The notes: generated by a model not told the origin, from the sequence alone. A stretch of 14,967 nucleotides of DNA from an uncultured Bacilli bacterium (GCA_947623705.1 CANQHT010000022.1:1-14967), one strand, 5' to 3'. Counted from the stretch's first letter, positions 1 through 6,257 are shown. Numbers and translations: made by a program.

Positions 1-12
1 AACTTTACATAG

Positions 13-68
13 ATAGACAAAACTTGTCAAAACTTCCTATGGATTTTTGTCAAATAATCTTTTATAAT
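13..68 (+). promoter_or_regulatory. spo0A upstream region: Spo0A-box-like sites and -10
   Basis: The nine bases at 46-54 read TTTGTCAAA, a full match to the B. subtilis Spo0A-box consensus TTTGTCRAA. The nine at 23-31 read CTTGTCAAA (8/9). The minus strand at 13-21 gives TTTGTCTAT (7/9). The last two sites form the inverted repeat GACAA-N3-TTGTC at 16-28. A -10-like TATAAT lies at 63-68 with no good -35 at normal spacing, so an activator-dependent or SigH-type promoter is possible. The arrangement suggests spo0A autoregulation, as in B. subtilis. The sites are AT-rich and partly degenerate. Confidence 0.45.
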
Positions 69-114
69 GTATTTACAGGCAGTGAAAAAAATTAATTATT
101 TAAAGGAGAAGAAA

Positions 115-876
115 ATGAAAAACAAAATCAAAGTTTTAGTTATTGATAGTAATGAATCATTAACTAAAGATGTAGAGAAGTATTTCAGCAGTCACGAAGT
201 AATTAAAGTTGTAGCTTGTAAAAATGATGGAGAGGAAGGTTTAAGTTTCATACTTAATAATGTTAATGATATTGATATTATTGTAATGGATTTAATATTA
301 CCTAGTTTAGATGGCTTATTTATTCTTAGTGAACTTGAAAAAAGAAATATTCATAAGAATGTCATTATAACAACAAACTTTAGAGATGAAAATGTCTTAG
401 ATGAAGCTAATAAATTAGGTATTGATTACTATATGTTAAAACCAATTAACTTTATGAGTCTTGAAAAAAGAATTTTAAATATCAACATGAAACAAACTAT
501 TCAAAACAATAAATTTTTTAATCAAGAAGCCATATTAACTGACCTTTTACATAGTTTAGGTATTCCATCTCACATAAGAGGTTTCAATTATATTAAAGAA
601 GGTATAATGATAGTATATAAAAATAAAAATGCTATTTCCTATATAACAAAGGATGTATATCCGCAAATCGCCGAAAAGTATGATACTACGCCAACAAGAG
701 TTGAAAGAGCAATCAGACATGCAATTGAAATAAGTTGGAGTAGAGGAGATATCAATTTAATGGAAGATATCTTTGGTAACAGTTTGGATGTTAATCGGGA
801 TAAACCAACAAATGCCGAATATTTAACAACTTTAGCGGATCGTTTAAGAGTAAATAATAATTTGATATATAGTTAA
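115..876 (+). CDS. spo0A: Sporulation master response regulator Spo0A
   Basis: Spo0A is the cytoplasmic phosphorelay-controlled transcription factor that commits the cell to sporulation. The 253-residue product has an N-terminal receiver domain (about 4-122) with phosphoacceptor Asp59 in MDLILPSLDG, Thr86-Thr87 and Lys109 (MLKP). The C-terminal Spo0A DNA-binding domain (about 137-247) carries the near-invariant recognition stretch TTPTRVERAIRHAIE (191-205) followed by SWSRG and KPTN. These make the identification essentially certain. The ATG at 115 is chosen because AAAGGAG at 102-108 is correctly spaced; an upstream in-frame ATG at 67 lacks a ribosome binding site. One oddity: the acidic pair that binds Mg2+ (Asp-Asp in B. 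subtilis) reads Asp11-Ser12. The gene is monocistronic, ending in a terminator. Confidence 0.98.
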   Translation: MKNKIKVLVIDSNESLTKDVEKYFSSHEVIKVVACKNDGEEGLSFILNNVNDIDIIVMDLILPSLDGLFILSELEKRNIHKNVIITTNFRDENVLDEANKLGIDYYMLKPINFMSLEKRILNINMKQTIQNNKFFNQEAILTDLLHSLGIPSHIRGFNYIKEGIMIVYKNKNAISYITKDVYPQIAEKYDTTPTRVERAIRHAIEISWSRGDINLMEDIFGNSLDVNRDKPTNAEYLTTLADRLRVNNNLIYS

Positions 877-884
877 AATTTAAA

Positions 885-910
885 AGCAGTCAAAAATTGA
901 TTGCTTTTTT
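885..910 (+). terminator. Intrinsic terminator of spo0A
   Basis: AGCAGTCA (885-892) pairs with TGATTGCT (898-905) through one G-U pair, over a 5-nt loop, followed by a run of T to 910. It ends directly before the -35 of the next promoter. Confidence 0.85.
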
Positions 911-911
911 A

Positions 912-939
912 TTGACAATCGGGGGGGGTAGTTTATACT
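912..939 (+). promoter_or_regulatory. SigA-type promoter with poly-G spacer (candidate phase-variable promoter)
   Basis: A perfect -35 TTGACA (912-917) and -10 TATACT (934-939) are separated by 16 bp, of which eight are consecutive G (921-928). Gain of one G would give the optimal 17-bp spacer; loss of one gives 15 bp. The predicted start of transcription is near 945, about 20 nt before the start codon at 966. The arrangement parallels the Neisseria meningitidis porA promoter, where a spacer poly-G tract controls expression by slipped-strand mispairing. Variation at this site itself is inference. Confidence 0.8.
921..928 (+). repeat. Homopolymeric G8 tract
   Basis: Eight consecutive G lie inside the promoter spacer of the secreted-protein gene. 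In this very AT-rich window the next longest G run I noticed is five. Long G tracts in AT-rich genomes are typical contingency loci with a high rate of length change at replication. Confidence 0.9.
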
Positions 940-965
940 AAAAACATAGGATAGAGAGATGTCTT

Positions 966-2528
966 ATGTTGAAGAAAAATTATAAATTTATATTGGGCTT
1001 ATTATGTGGTTTATTAATTTCTATAAGCGGAGTATATGCCACTGAAACAATAATTGAAAGCATCAATGTATCTTATGATAATAGTACCAGTGGTGGTAAA
1101 TATACAACAGTTCAAGAATCAATTGATGAGTTATATGAAAAATCAGGATTGTTAAAAGAAAAATGGATTGAAAAAGATTTAAATGGAGCAGATCCAGTAT
1201 TAGAAGTAGAAGGAAGTACCAAAAAATTAATTCCAATAACAATAGATAATGATGGAACGGTGCATTATGCTAATCTATATACTAAATGGTATGACTATAG
1301 TGATAAAAGATGGGCCAATGCTGTAATACTTGTTGATAATCCCAAAAATGGTGGCGAAGAAAACTATACTTATAAAACTGGAGATATTATAAAAGAAGAA
1401 GATATCGAGAGTTATTTTGTTTGGATACCTAGGTATAAATATAAGATATGGGATTTAGGAAAATACACTTCACCAATAAATGCCAAAACTTTAACGAATA
1501 ATGATTATGCAACATCAATAAGTCAGGCTACGGGAAAAAACAGATTAATTGAAATTGTCTTTGAAAGCAAAGAAAAAACTAAAAGCGGTTGGAAAAACGG
1601 AGAAATAGATGAATCTAGCTTAGAAACGAGTTTTGCCCAAAATAACGCATATTTAACCCATCCAGCTTTTACTTTAGGTAATACCGAATTAAATGGTATA
1701 TGGGTTGGAAAATTTGAAACAGGATATAATCAAAATGGAAATAATGGTAATCCAATCACGGGTGATTCTTCTTGGACAACTGTTGGTGCTAGTATAACTG
1801 AAAATAATAGTAAAAGAATAATAATAAAACCCAACATTTATTCTTGGCGAAGTAATACACTTAAAAATAATTTCTTAAGTTCTTATAATTATGCTAGAGA
1901 TTTAGAAAGCCATATGATGAAAAATACAGAATGGGGTGCGGTTATTTATTTATCGCATTCTGCATATGGTATTGGTACAGAAGTGCGTGTAAATAATGTT
2001 ACTAAAACCGGTTATTCAGCAGATGCTAATACTAATCAAAGTGTATTTCGTTCAACTGATGAAGGTTTTGACAAAGCACAACCATATAATACAAACATAG
2101 GATATTTAGCCAGTACATCAGGAAATATAACAGGAGTATATGATATGTCGGGTTGTTTACATGATTCACTCGCTGCCTATATGGAAAATTATGTTGGATC
2201 AAGTGAACTTACATTAGATGAGCTTAACACCAAGTATAAGGATTATGTTGATAAATATAGTTCTAATAATTCAAACTATAGCAATCGAATTCTTGGGGAT
2301 GCAACAGCAGAATTAGGTCCTTTTTATTCTTATAATGAAAAAGATGGATCAATTAACCATAATAGTTGGTATGCCGATGCTGCTACATATATTTCTACTT
2401 CAGTACCATGGTTTATTAGAGGTGGGTGTTGGAATTATGGAATTGTTGCTGGTCAATTTTCATTTAACAATTATAATGGGGCATCTGGCGGTTCAGTAGG
2501 TACTCGTCTTGTTCTTTCTCCAAAATAA
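966..2528 (+). CDS. Secreted C-type-lectin/FGE-like protein, possible hypervariable surface protein
   Basis: A 520-residue exported protein of unknown function. Residues 1-25 form a signal peptide (KKNYK, a hydrophobic core, likely cleavage after VYA). Residues 34-58 (VSYDNSTSGG..TTVQESIDELY) match, from memory, an N-terminal motif shared by many uncharacterised secreted proteins of gut Firmicutes. The central part contains VWIPRYKY (152-159), WVGKFETGY (246-254) and MMKNTEWGAVIYLSHSAYG (317-335). The C-terminus, YDMSGC (392-397) and WFIRGGCWNYG (482-492) through TRLVL (513-517), resembles the FGE-sulfatase/C-type-lectin fold used by diversity-generating-retroelement targets. Cys397 and Cys488 could form a disulfide. 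The ribosome binding site (AGAGAG, 953-958) is weak. The gene has its own poly-G promoter and sits between sporulation genes, which suggests an accessory insertion. Ligand and role are unknown. Confidence 0.8.
   Translation: MLKKNYKFILGLLCGLLISISGVYATETIIESINVSYDNSTSGGKYTTVQESIDELYEKSGLLKEKWIEKDLNGADPVLEVEGSTKKLIPITIDNDGTVHYANLYTKWYDYSDKRWANAVILVDNPKNGGEENYTYKTGDIIKEEDIESYFVWIPRYKYKIWDLGKYTSPINAKTLTNNDYATSISQATGKNRLIEIVFESKEKTKSGWKNGEIDESSLETSFAQNNAYLTHPAFTLGNTELNGIWVGKFETGYNQNGNNGNPITGDSSWTTVGASITENNSKRIIIKPNIYSWRSNTLKNNFLSSYNYARDLESHMMKNTEWGAVIYLSHSAYGIGTEVRVNNVTKTGYSADANTNQSVFRSTDEGFDKAQPYNTNIGYLASTSGNITGVYDMSGCLHDSLAAYMENYVGSSELTLDELNTKYKDYVDKYSSNNSNYSNRILGDATAELGPFYSYNEKDGSINHNSWYADAATYISTSVPWFIRGGCWNYGIVAGQFSFNNYNGASGGSVGTRLVLSPK
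2409..2507 (+). other. Candidate hypervariable segment of the lectin-like domain
   Basis: Codons 482-514 follow the pattern RGG..NyG..AG.F.FN......(S/G)..G.R seen at diversified ends of C-type-lectin-fold proteins. Most putative variable positions use NNY codons (TGT, AAT, TAT, ATT, GTT, AAC, TCT, GGC, GGT, ACT), as expected if they derive from AAY codons by adenine mutagenesis. The following tail uses CGT-CTT-GTT-CTT, unlike the AGA/TTA habit of the neighbours. No reverse transcriptase or template repeat is in this window, so diversification is only a hypothesis. Confidence 0.3.
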
Positions 2529-2580
2529 AATATTGAATAAAATTTAAATAATTATCGCAATACATTTATAGGTGATATAA

Positions 2581-3087
2581 ATGAAAAAAGGGATAATTAT
2601 TTTATTTTTTATAATGGTTATATTAGTTTTAGTTAATGAAGAAGAAAAAATATTAATACCTGATGATGCGATTAGATTTCGAATTATTGCAAATAGTGAT
2701 GAAAAAATTGATCAGGAATTAAAAATGACAATTAAAGATGATGTTCAAAAAGAAATTAATAAAATGATTGTTAAAGCCAATAATATTGATGAAGCTAGAA
2801 ATATTATCAATAATAATTTAGATAAAGTAGATAGTATTTTAGATAAATATAATGTTAATTATAATGTTAGTTTTGGTAATAATTATTTTCCCAATAAAAA
2901 TTATAAAGGTCTAAACTATCCTGCCGGTAATTATGAAAGTTTAGTAATAACACTTGGAGAAGGAAAAGGCCATAATTGGTGGTGTGTTTTATTTCCTCCT
3001 TTATGTTTACTTGATGAAAATAATAATTTAGATGATGCTGAATATGAATTTTATGCTTCTAAAATAATTAATAAATTTAAAGATTAG
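2581..3087 (+). CDS. spoIIR: Stage II sporulation protein R (SpoIIR)
   Basis: SpoIIR is made in the forespore and secreted into the intermembrane space. There it triggers SpoIIGA to process pro-SigmaE in the mother cell. The 168-residue product has an N-terminal hydrophobic export segment (3-18). The family signatures are RFRIIANSD (32-40) with a following conserved Asp/Gln/Lys helix, FPNKNYKG (103-110), PAGNYESL (114-121) and HNWWCVLFPPLC (131-142). It is shorter than the roughly 220-residue B. subtilis protein, mainly at the C-terminus. AGGTG at 2570-2574 is well placed for the ATG. mntP follows after 25 bp, suggesting co-transcription. I see no terminator between it and the gene upstream, so read-through from the phase-variable promoter is possible. 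Confidence 0.95.
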   Translation: MKKGIIILFFIMVILVLVNEEEKILIPDDAIRFRIIANSDEKIDQELKMTIKDDVQKEINKMIVKANNIDEARNIINNNLDKVDSILDKYNVNYNVSFGNNYFPNKNYKGLNYPAGNYESLVITLGEGKGHNWWCVLFPPLCLLDENNNLDDAEYEFYASKIINKFKD

Positions 3088-3112
3088 CAAATATATTTAA
3101 TTAGGTGATAAT

Positions 3113-3649
3113 GTGTCAATAATTCTATCTTTATTTCTAATCGGTATATCTTTATCTATGGATACATTTTCCGTATGTCTTAGTATTGGCACATTTAATA
3201 TTAGTAAAAGAAAAATAGTATTTCTTTGTACTCTTGTTGGCATAATGCACTTTTTTATGCCCCTTTTTGGTTCACTTTTAGGTAGTAAAATAATCACTTT
3301 TTTAAATATCAATGTTAATTTTCTTTTGGGTATTATTCTTTTATTTATTGGGATAGAAATGATTATTGAGTTAATCAAACAAGATGATAAATTTTTTGAA
3401 TTAAACTTATTTAATATGTTTTTAGTATCTGTTTCCGTTAGTTTAGATAGTTTTTCGACTGGTCTTGGGTTAAGTGCCATTACTAATGATGTCATTTTAT
3501 CAGGTGTAATTTTTAGCCTTTGTGCGGCATCTTTTACTTTTTTAGGCCTTTTAATTGGTAAGTATTCGCATGAAAAATTAGGCATTTATGGCAATATTTT
3601 AGGTATTATTTTATTACTTATTTTAGGAATATTTCATATTTTTAAATAA
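3113..3649 (+). CDS. mntP: Manganese efflux pump MntP
   Basis: A 178-residue inner-membrane protein of the MntP (DUF204) family, which exports Mn2+. It has about six hydrophobic helices arranged as two related halves. Each half has the signature acidic motif in a helix: SLSMDTFSV (Asp17) and VSLDSFSTG (Asp112). HFF follows in TM2 (His46). The length matches B. subtilis YwlD/MntP (about 180). The start is a GTG at 3113 behind AGGTGA (3103-3108); the ATG at 3111 is out of frame and stops after three codons. Its position just after spoIIR echoes the B. subtilis spoIIR-ywlD neighbourhood and favours MntP over the related sporulation protein YtaF. No metal-responsive leader is visible. Confidence 0.88.
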   Translation: MSIILSLFLIGISLSMDTFSVCLSIGTFNISKRKIVFLCTLVGIMHFFMPLFGSLLGSKIITFLNINVNFLLGIILLFIGIEMIIELIKQDDKFFELNLFNMFLVSVSVSLDSFSTGLGLSAITNDVILSGVIFSLCAASFTFLGLLIGKYSHEKLGIYGNILGIILLLILGIFHIFK

Positions 3650-3700
3650 ATTTTGTATAAAAACAATTAATTTTTTTCATTATATAAATAGTGAAGAGAT

Positions 3701-4621
3701 ATGAAAGAAAAAATAATTACTATATATGAAGAGTATAAAAACGAATTTTTAAACTATTATCGGAACTTTAAAAATTCGGCGATTAGTTATTTTAATAATA
3801 TAAAAAATAATTTTAAAGTTAGAGAAAAAAGAAAGAAATACTTAATTTTTTCTGGCCTCGGAGCAATAGTAGCTATTTTAATAATTAACTTATTTACCTC
3901 TTTAGCTTTTTATCGATCCATAAATTCTATTCCTATAGTTCACGCAATAGTGGGTAACATATTTGATAAAAATTATGACTATGTCTTACTTGTTTATTTA
4001 GAGAATGCTAATGATAATGGTGAATATCATTTAGTTAGTGATATTCCTACAATTGGTTATACCTATAATGGTTATAAATGTAAAAATAATTCTATTTTAA
4101 ACTATGATAATACTTTAAATAATACCAGTGTTACTTTAAATGAAAAAGATGTATGTTCAATATATTTTGATTTAAAAAATAAGTTTGATATAACTGTTGA
4201 TGTTATGATTGAAGAAGATATTGGTAGTGATACCTATAAATTAACTGATAATATTCCCGTATTTGGTTATGTTTATAGCCATTATGAGTGTGATAATAAT
4301 AATGAATTAAATTATGATAGTACATTGCATAAAATAACATTAAAAACTAACAAGAAAGATAATTGTCGCATCTATTTTGCTAAACAAGTCTCTGATGTAA
4401 CCATAAGATTATTTACAGAATACACCCAAGGTAAAAATGATTATATTGAAAGGTTATCGATACCATCAAATATTGAATACCATTTAAATAATGAACGTAG
4501 TAGTTGTAAAAATATTAATAATGAAAGGATAGATACTAATATAACTTATACTGATGGTTATATTGAAACAACAGCGAGTGAAATATCCAGTTGTGAAATC
4601 TATTTAGATAAAAATGCCTAA
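3701..4621 (+). CDS. Membrane-anchored protein with three Cys-pair repeats, unknown function
   Basis: I do not recognise this 306-residue protein. An N-terminal cytoplasmic part of about 46 residues, rich in Lys, Asn and Tyr, leads to one transmembrane helix (about 48-71) and an extracellular region. That region is three divergent repeats of about 70 residues. Each starts with a beta-like stretch (YDYVLLVYLE, FDITVDVMIE, DVTIRLFTEY) and holds two cysteines: Cys127/152, Cys197/222 and Cys269/298. Each ends C-x-I-Y-(F/L). The first two units also share DIPxxGYxY and LNYDxTL. A disulfide within each repeat is likely. The topology suggests a surface or forespore/mother-cell-space protein. The ribosome binding site (GAAGAGA, 3693-3699) is weak. 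A small ORF overlaps its stop codon. Function cannot be assigned. Confidence 0.75.
   Translation: MKEKIITIYEEYKNEFLNYYRNFKNSAISYFNNIKNNFKVREKRKKYLIFSGLGAIVAILIINLFTSLAFYRSINSIPIVHAIVGNIFDKNYDYVLLVYLENANDNGEYHLVSDIPTIGYTYNGYKCKNNSILNYDNTLNNTSVTLNEKDVCSIYFDLKNKFDITVDVMIEEDIGSDTYKLTDNIPVFGYVYSHYECDNNNELNYDSTLHKITLKTNKKDNCRIYFAKQVSDVTIRLFTEYTQGKNDYIERLSIPSNIEYHLNNERSSCKNINNERIDTNITYTDGYIETTASEISSCEIYLDKNA
3971..4609 (+). repeat. Three divergent protein-level tandem repeats
   Basis: Units are about residues 91-160, 161-229 and 230-303 of the membrane-anchored protein. Spacing between equivalent first cysteines is 70 and 72 residues; spacing within pairs is 25, 25 and 29. Units 1 and 2 are clearly related (GY.Y..Y.C.NN..LNYD.TL). 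Unit 3 is more divergent and contains an extra 4 residues between its cysteines. Confidence 0.7.
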
Positions 4622-4784
4622 ATATATAACGAAAAAAATGTTTATTTTAATTAATATTATTTTAATATTGTTCGAGATTGTTTTAATTTATTTTCTAGTT
4701 AACAATATCTTGACAAAAGATTTAATTGGTCCAAACAATGTAAATATCCTAGAATACTTAAAAACTAAGTTCTTAGTATTCTAA
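4614..4784 (+). CDS. Small single-span membrane protein, overlapping ORF
   Basis: A 56-codon ORF starts at an ATG that overlaps the stop codon of the preceding gene (ATGCCTAA, 4614-4621), an arrangement typical of translational coupling. The product starts MPKYITKK, then has a strongly hydrophobic helix (about 9-29) and a short hydrophilic tail ending EYLKTKFLVF. This resembles a small, positive-inside, single-pass membrane protein. No convincing ribosome binding site precedes it, as expected for re-initiation. An inverted repeat covers its 3' end. I recognise no family. It could be a chance ORF in AT-rich DNA. Confidence 0.45.
   Translation: MPKYITKKMFILINIILILFEIVLIYFLVNNILTKDLIGPNNVNILEYLKTKFLVF
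4750..4783. repeat. Inverted repeat with alternative inner hairpin
   Basis: TAGAATACT (4750-4758) and AGTATTCTA (4775-4783) are perfect reverse complements. A competing inner hairpin, ACTAAG (4764-4769) with CTTAGT (4772-4777), shares part of the same 3' arm. No T-run follows on either strand, so it is not a standard terminator. It could be an operator, an mRNA end-stabilising hairpin, or a factor-assisted terminator before the murA promoter. Confidence 0.5.
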
Positions 4785-4801
4785 AAAGTAAATTTATTCT
4801 A

Positions 4802-4830
4802 TTGACAAAATACCTTAAAATAAGTATGAT
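4802..4830 (+). promoter_or_regulatory. Strong SigA-type promoter of murA
   Basis: TTGACA (4802-4807), a 17-bp spacer and TATGAT (4825-4830) make a near-consensus housekeeping promoter. The predicted start near 4837 leaves a leader of about 165 nt before the murA ATG. This separates murA from the upstream genes. Confidence 0.8.
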
Positions 4831-4837
4831 AATCTTA

Positions 4838-5003
4838 AGGAAAACCGGTATTTATACCTTGTTTTCAAATTATAAAATACTTAAATACACTTCCTATTAT
4901 TTAGACTTTTAAACTAGCACAAAAACCCAGAAAATTGCATAAATAATAGTAAAGGTAGTTTCATCGAAAATATCTTTGTGTATGTTTTTAAAGAAGGTAT
5001 GGT
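4838..5003 (+). promoter_or_regulatory. Structured murA leader, candidate cis-regulatory RNA
   Basis: Three hairpins can be drawn. Helix 1: GAAAAC (4840-4845) with GTTTTC (4861-4866), plus inner GGTAT (4847-4851) with ATACC (4854-4858). Helix 2: CTATTATTTA (4894-4903) with TAAATAATAG (4940-4949), enclosing 36 nt. Helix 3: AAAGGTA (4951-4957) with TATCTTT (4971-4977) and inner TTTC/GAAA, one nucleotide after helix 2. The 3' arm of helix 1, ATACCTT (4854-4860), is also perfectly complementary to AAGGTAT (4994-5000), which contains the murA Shine-Dalgarno (AAGAAGG, 4991-4997). Helix 1 and ribosome-site masking are therefore mutually exclusive, as in a translational switch. I do not recognise a known riboswitch class. 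Apart from this leader and the overlapping small ORF, I see nothing else in the 4622-5003 gap. Confidence 0.45.
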
Positions 5004-6257
5004 ATGGAAAGAATTATTATTGAAGGTGGTTATCCTTTAAAAGGAACAATTACAATTGGGGGAGCCAAGAATAGTGCGGTGGCTTTAATTCCGGCTTCAC
5101 TACTTGCTGATGGTGTAAGTACCATTAGTAATGTTCCTAATATTACTGATCGGGATGCTTTATTTGATATTGTTAAGTTACTTAATTGTGATATAGAACA
5201 AGATGGTAAAGTAATAAAAATTGATACCACTAATTTAAAGAATACTTTAATAACTCAAGAATTAAGTGTACGTTTAAGAGCGTCTTACTATTTTATGGGA
5301 GTTTTATTAAGTAAGTATAAACATGTGGAAATTTATTTTCCGGGTGGTTGCAATATTGGTTCACGACCTATTGATTTGCATTTAAAAGGATTTAAGGCTT
5401 TAGGAACAAAAGTTACGAAAAGAGGTCATAAATATACTCTTAATGCGGAACACCTAAAGGGTGCCGAAATTACATTGGACTTTGCGAGTGTGGGTGCAAC
5501 AATTAATATCATGTATGCCGCAGTTATGGCGGAAGGTAGAACCATTATTCATAATGCCGCTAAAGAAGTAGAAATAATTAATATTATGAATTTCTTAAAT
5601 AAAATGGGAGCTAAAATAAGTGGGGCCGGTACAGATACCATAACTATTGATGGTGTAAGTAAATTACATGGTGCGGAAATTGAAGTTATTCCGGATCGCA
5701 TTGAATCAGGTACTTATATTTTAATGGGAGCTTTACTTGGCGATAATTTAAAAATTGAAGGTATTATTCCCGAACATAATGGGGCTTTATTTGAAAAGCT
5801 AAATGCGATGGGTGTTAAATATACTTTAGGTAAGAATTATGCTATTATGAATAAAAGTGAAAATTTAAAACCAGTTGAAATTGTTACCGAAGGTTATCCG
5901 GGATTTCCAACCGATTTAAATCAACCAATGAGTGTTCTTTTAACCCAAGCAGAAGGGGTAAGTAAAATAACTGAAACTATCTATGAAAATCGTATTGGTC
6001 ATTATCCACATTTAATAAATATGGGAGCTAAAGTCGAAATCAATGATCGGACAGCCACAATTAAAGGTAAAACTGAATTAGTTGGTACAAAAATTAATGC
6101 GACTGACCTTCGGGGTGGAGCTGCCCTTATCTTAGCGGGTCTTATTGCTAAAGGAACAACTTCTATATATGATATTGATTATATCTTAAGAGGTTATGAA
6201 AACATTATTCATAAATTAAGTAATGTTGGTGCTAAAATAAAAATTGAAGAAATATAA
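5004..6257 (+). CDS. murA: UDP-N-acetylglucosamine 1-carboxyvinyltransferase (MurA)
   Basis: MurA catalyses the first committed step of peptidoglycan synthesis: transfer of enolpyruvate from PEP to UDP-GlcNAc, in the cytoplasm. The 417-residue product has the family's full length and two inside-out alpha/beta barrels. Visible landmarks are GGAKNSA (19-25, with the UDP-GlcNAc-binding Lys22-Asn23), Arg90 and Arg92, and the active-site loop PGGCNIGSRPIDLH (113-126) with catalytic Cys116, the fosfomycin target. GYPGFPTDLNQPM carries the conserved Asp, and DLRGGAALILAGL lies near the end. The start is set by AAGAAGG at 4991-4997. Position next to spoIID-type genes supports orthology with B. subtilis murAA. 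It has its own strong promoter, a structured leader and a terminator. Confidence 0.97.
   Translation: MERIIIEGGYPLKGTITIGGAKNSAVALIPASLLADGVSTISNVPNITDRDALFDIVKLLNCDIEQDGKVIKIDTTNLKNTLITQELSVRLRASYYFMGVLLSKYKHVEIYFPGGCNIGSRPIDLHLKGFKALGTKVTKRGHKYTLNAEHLKGAEITLDFASVGATINIMYAAVMAEGRTIIHNAAKEVEIINIMNFLNKMGAKISGAGTDTITIDGVSKLHGAEIEVIPDRIESGTYILMGALLGDNLKIEGIIPEHNGALFEKLNAMGVKYTLGKNYAIMNKSENLKPVEIVTEGYPGFPTDLNQPMSVLLTQAEGVSKITETIYENRIGHYPHLINMGAKVEINDRTATIKGKTELVGTKINATDLRGGAALILAGLIAKGTTSIYDIDYILRGYENIIHKLSNVGAKIKIEEI

Noticed and set aside
67..114. Extended N-terminus for Spo0A from the ATG at 67
   Set aside because: The first 16 codons are not Spo0A-like, the ATG overlaps the -10 region and has no ribosome binding site, while the ATG at 115 has an ideal AAAGGAG.
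3097..3585. Long open frame on the minus strand opposite mntP
   Set aside because: It lies entirely over a well-supported MntP gene, has no ribosome binding site or family pattern, and its composition is the mirror of a hydrophobic coding frame.
4710..4733. TTGACA at 4710-4715 as a promoter
   Set aside because: No -10-like hexamer lies 15-19 bp downstream (the sequence there reads AAACAAT), and it is inside the small ORF.
4894..4949. PreQ1, SAM or other known riboswitch in the murA leader
   Set aside because: A short CTAGC...ACCC stretch recalls preQ1-I, but the required stem and A-rich pseudoknot tail are missing. No other known class fits, so it is left as an unclassified leader.
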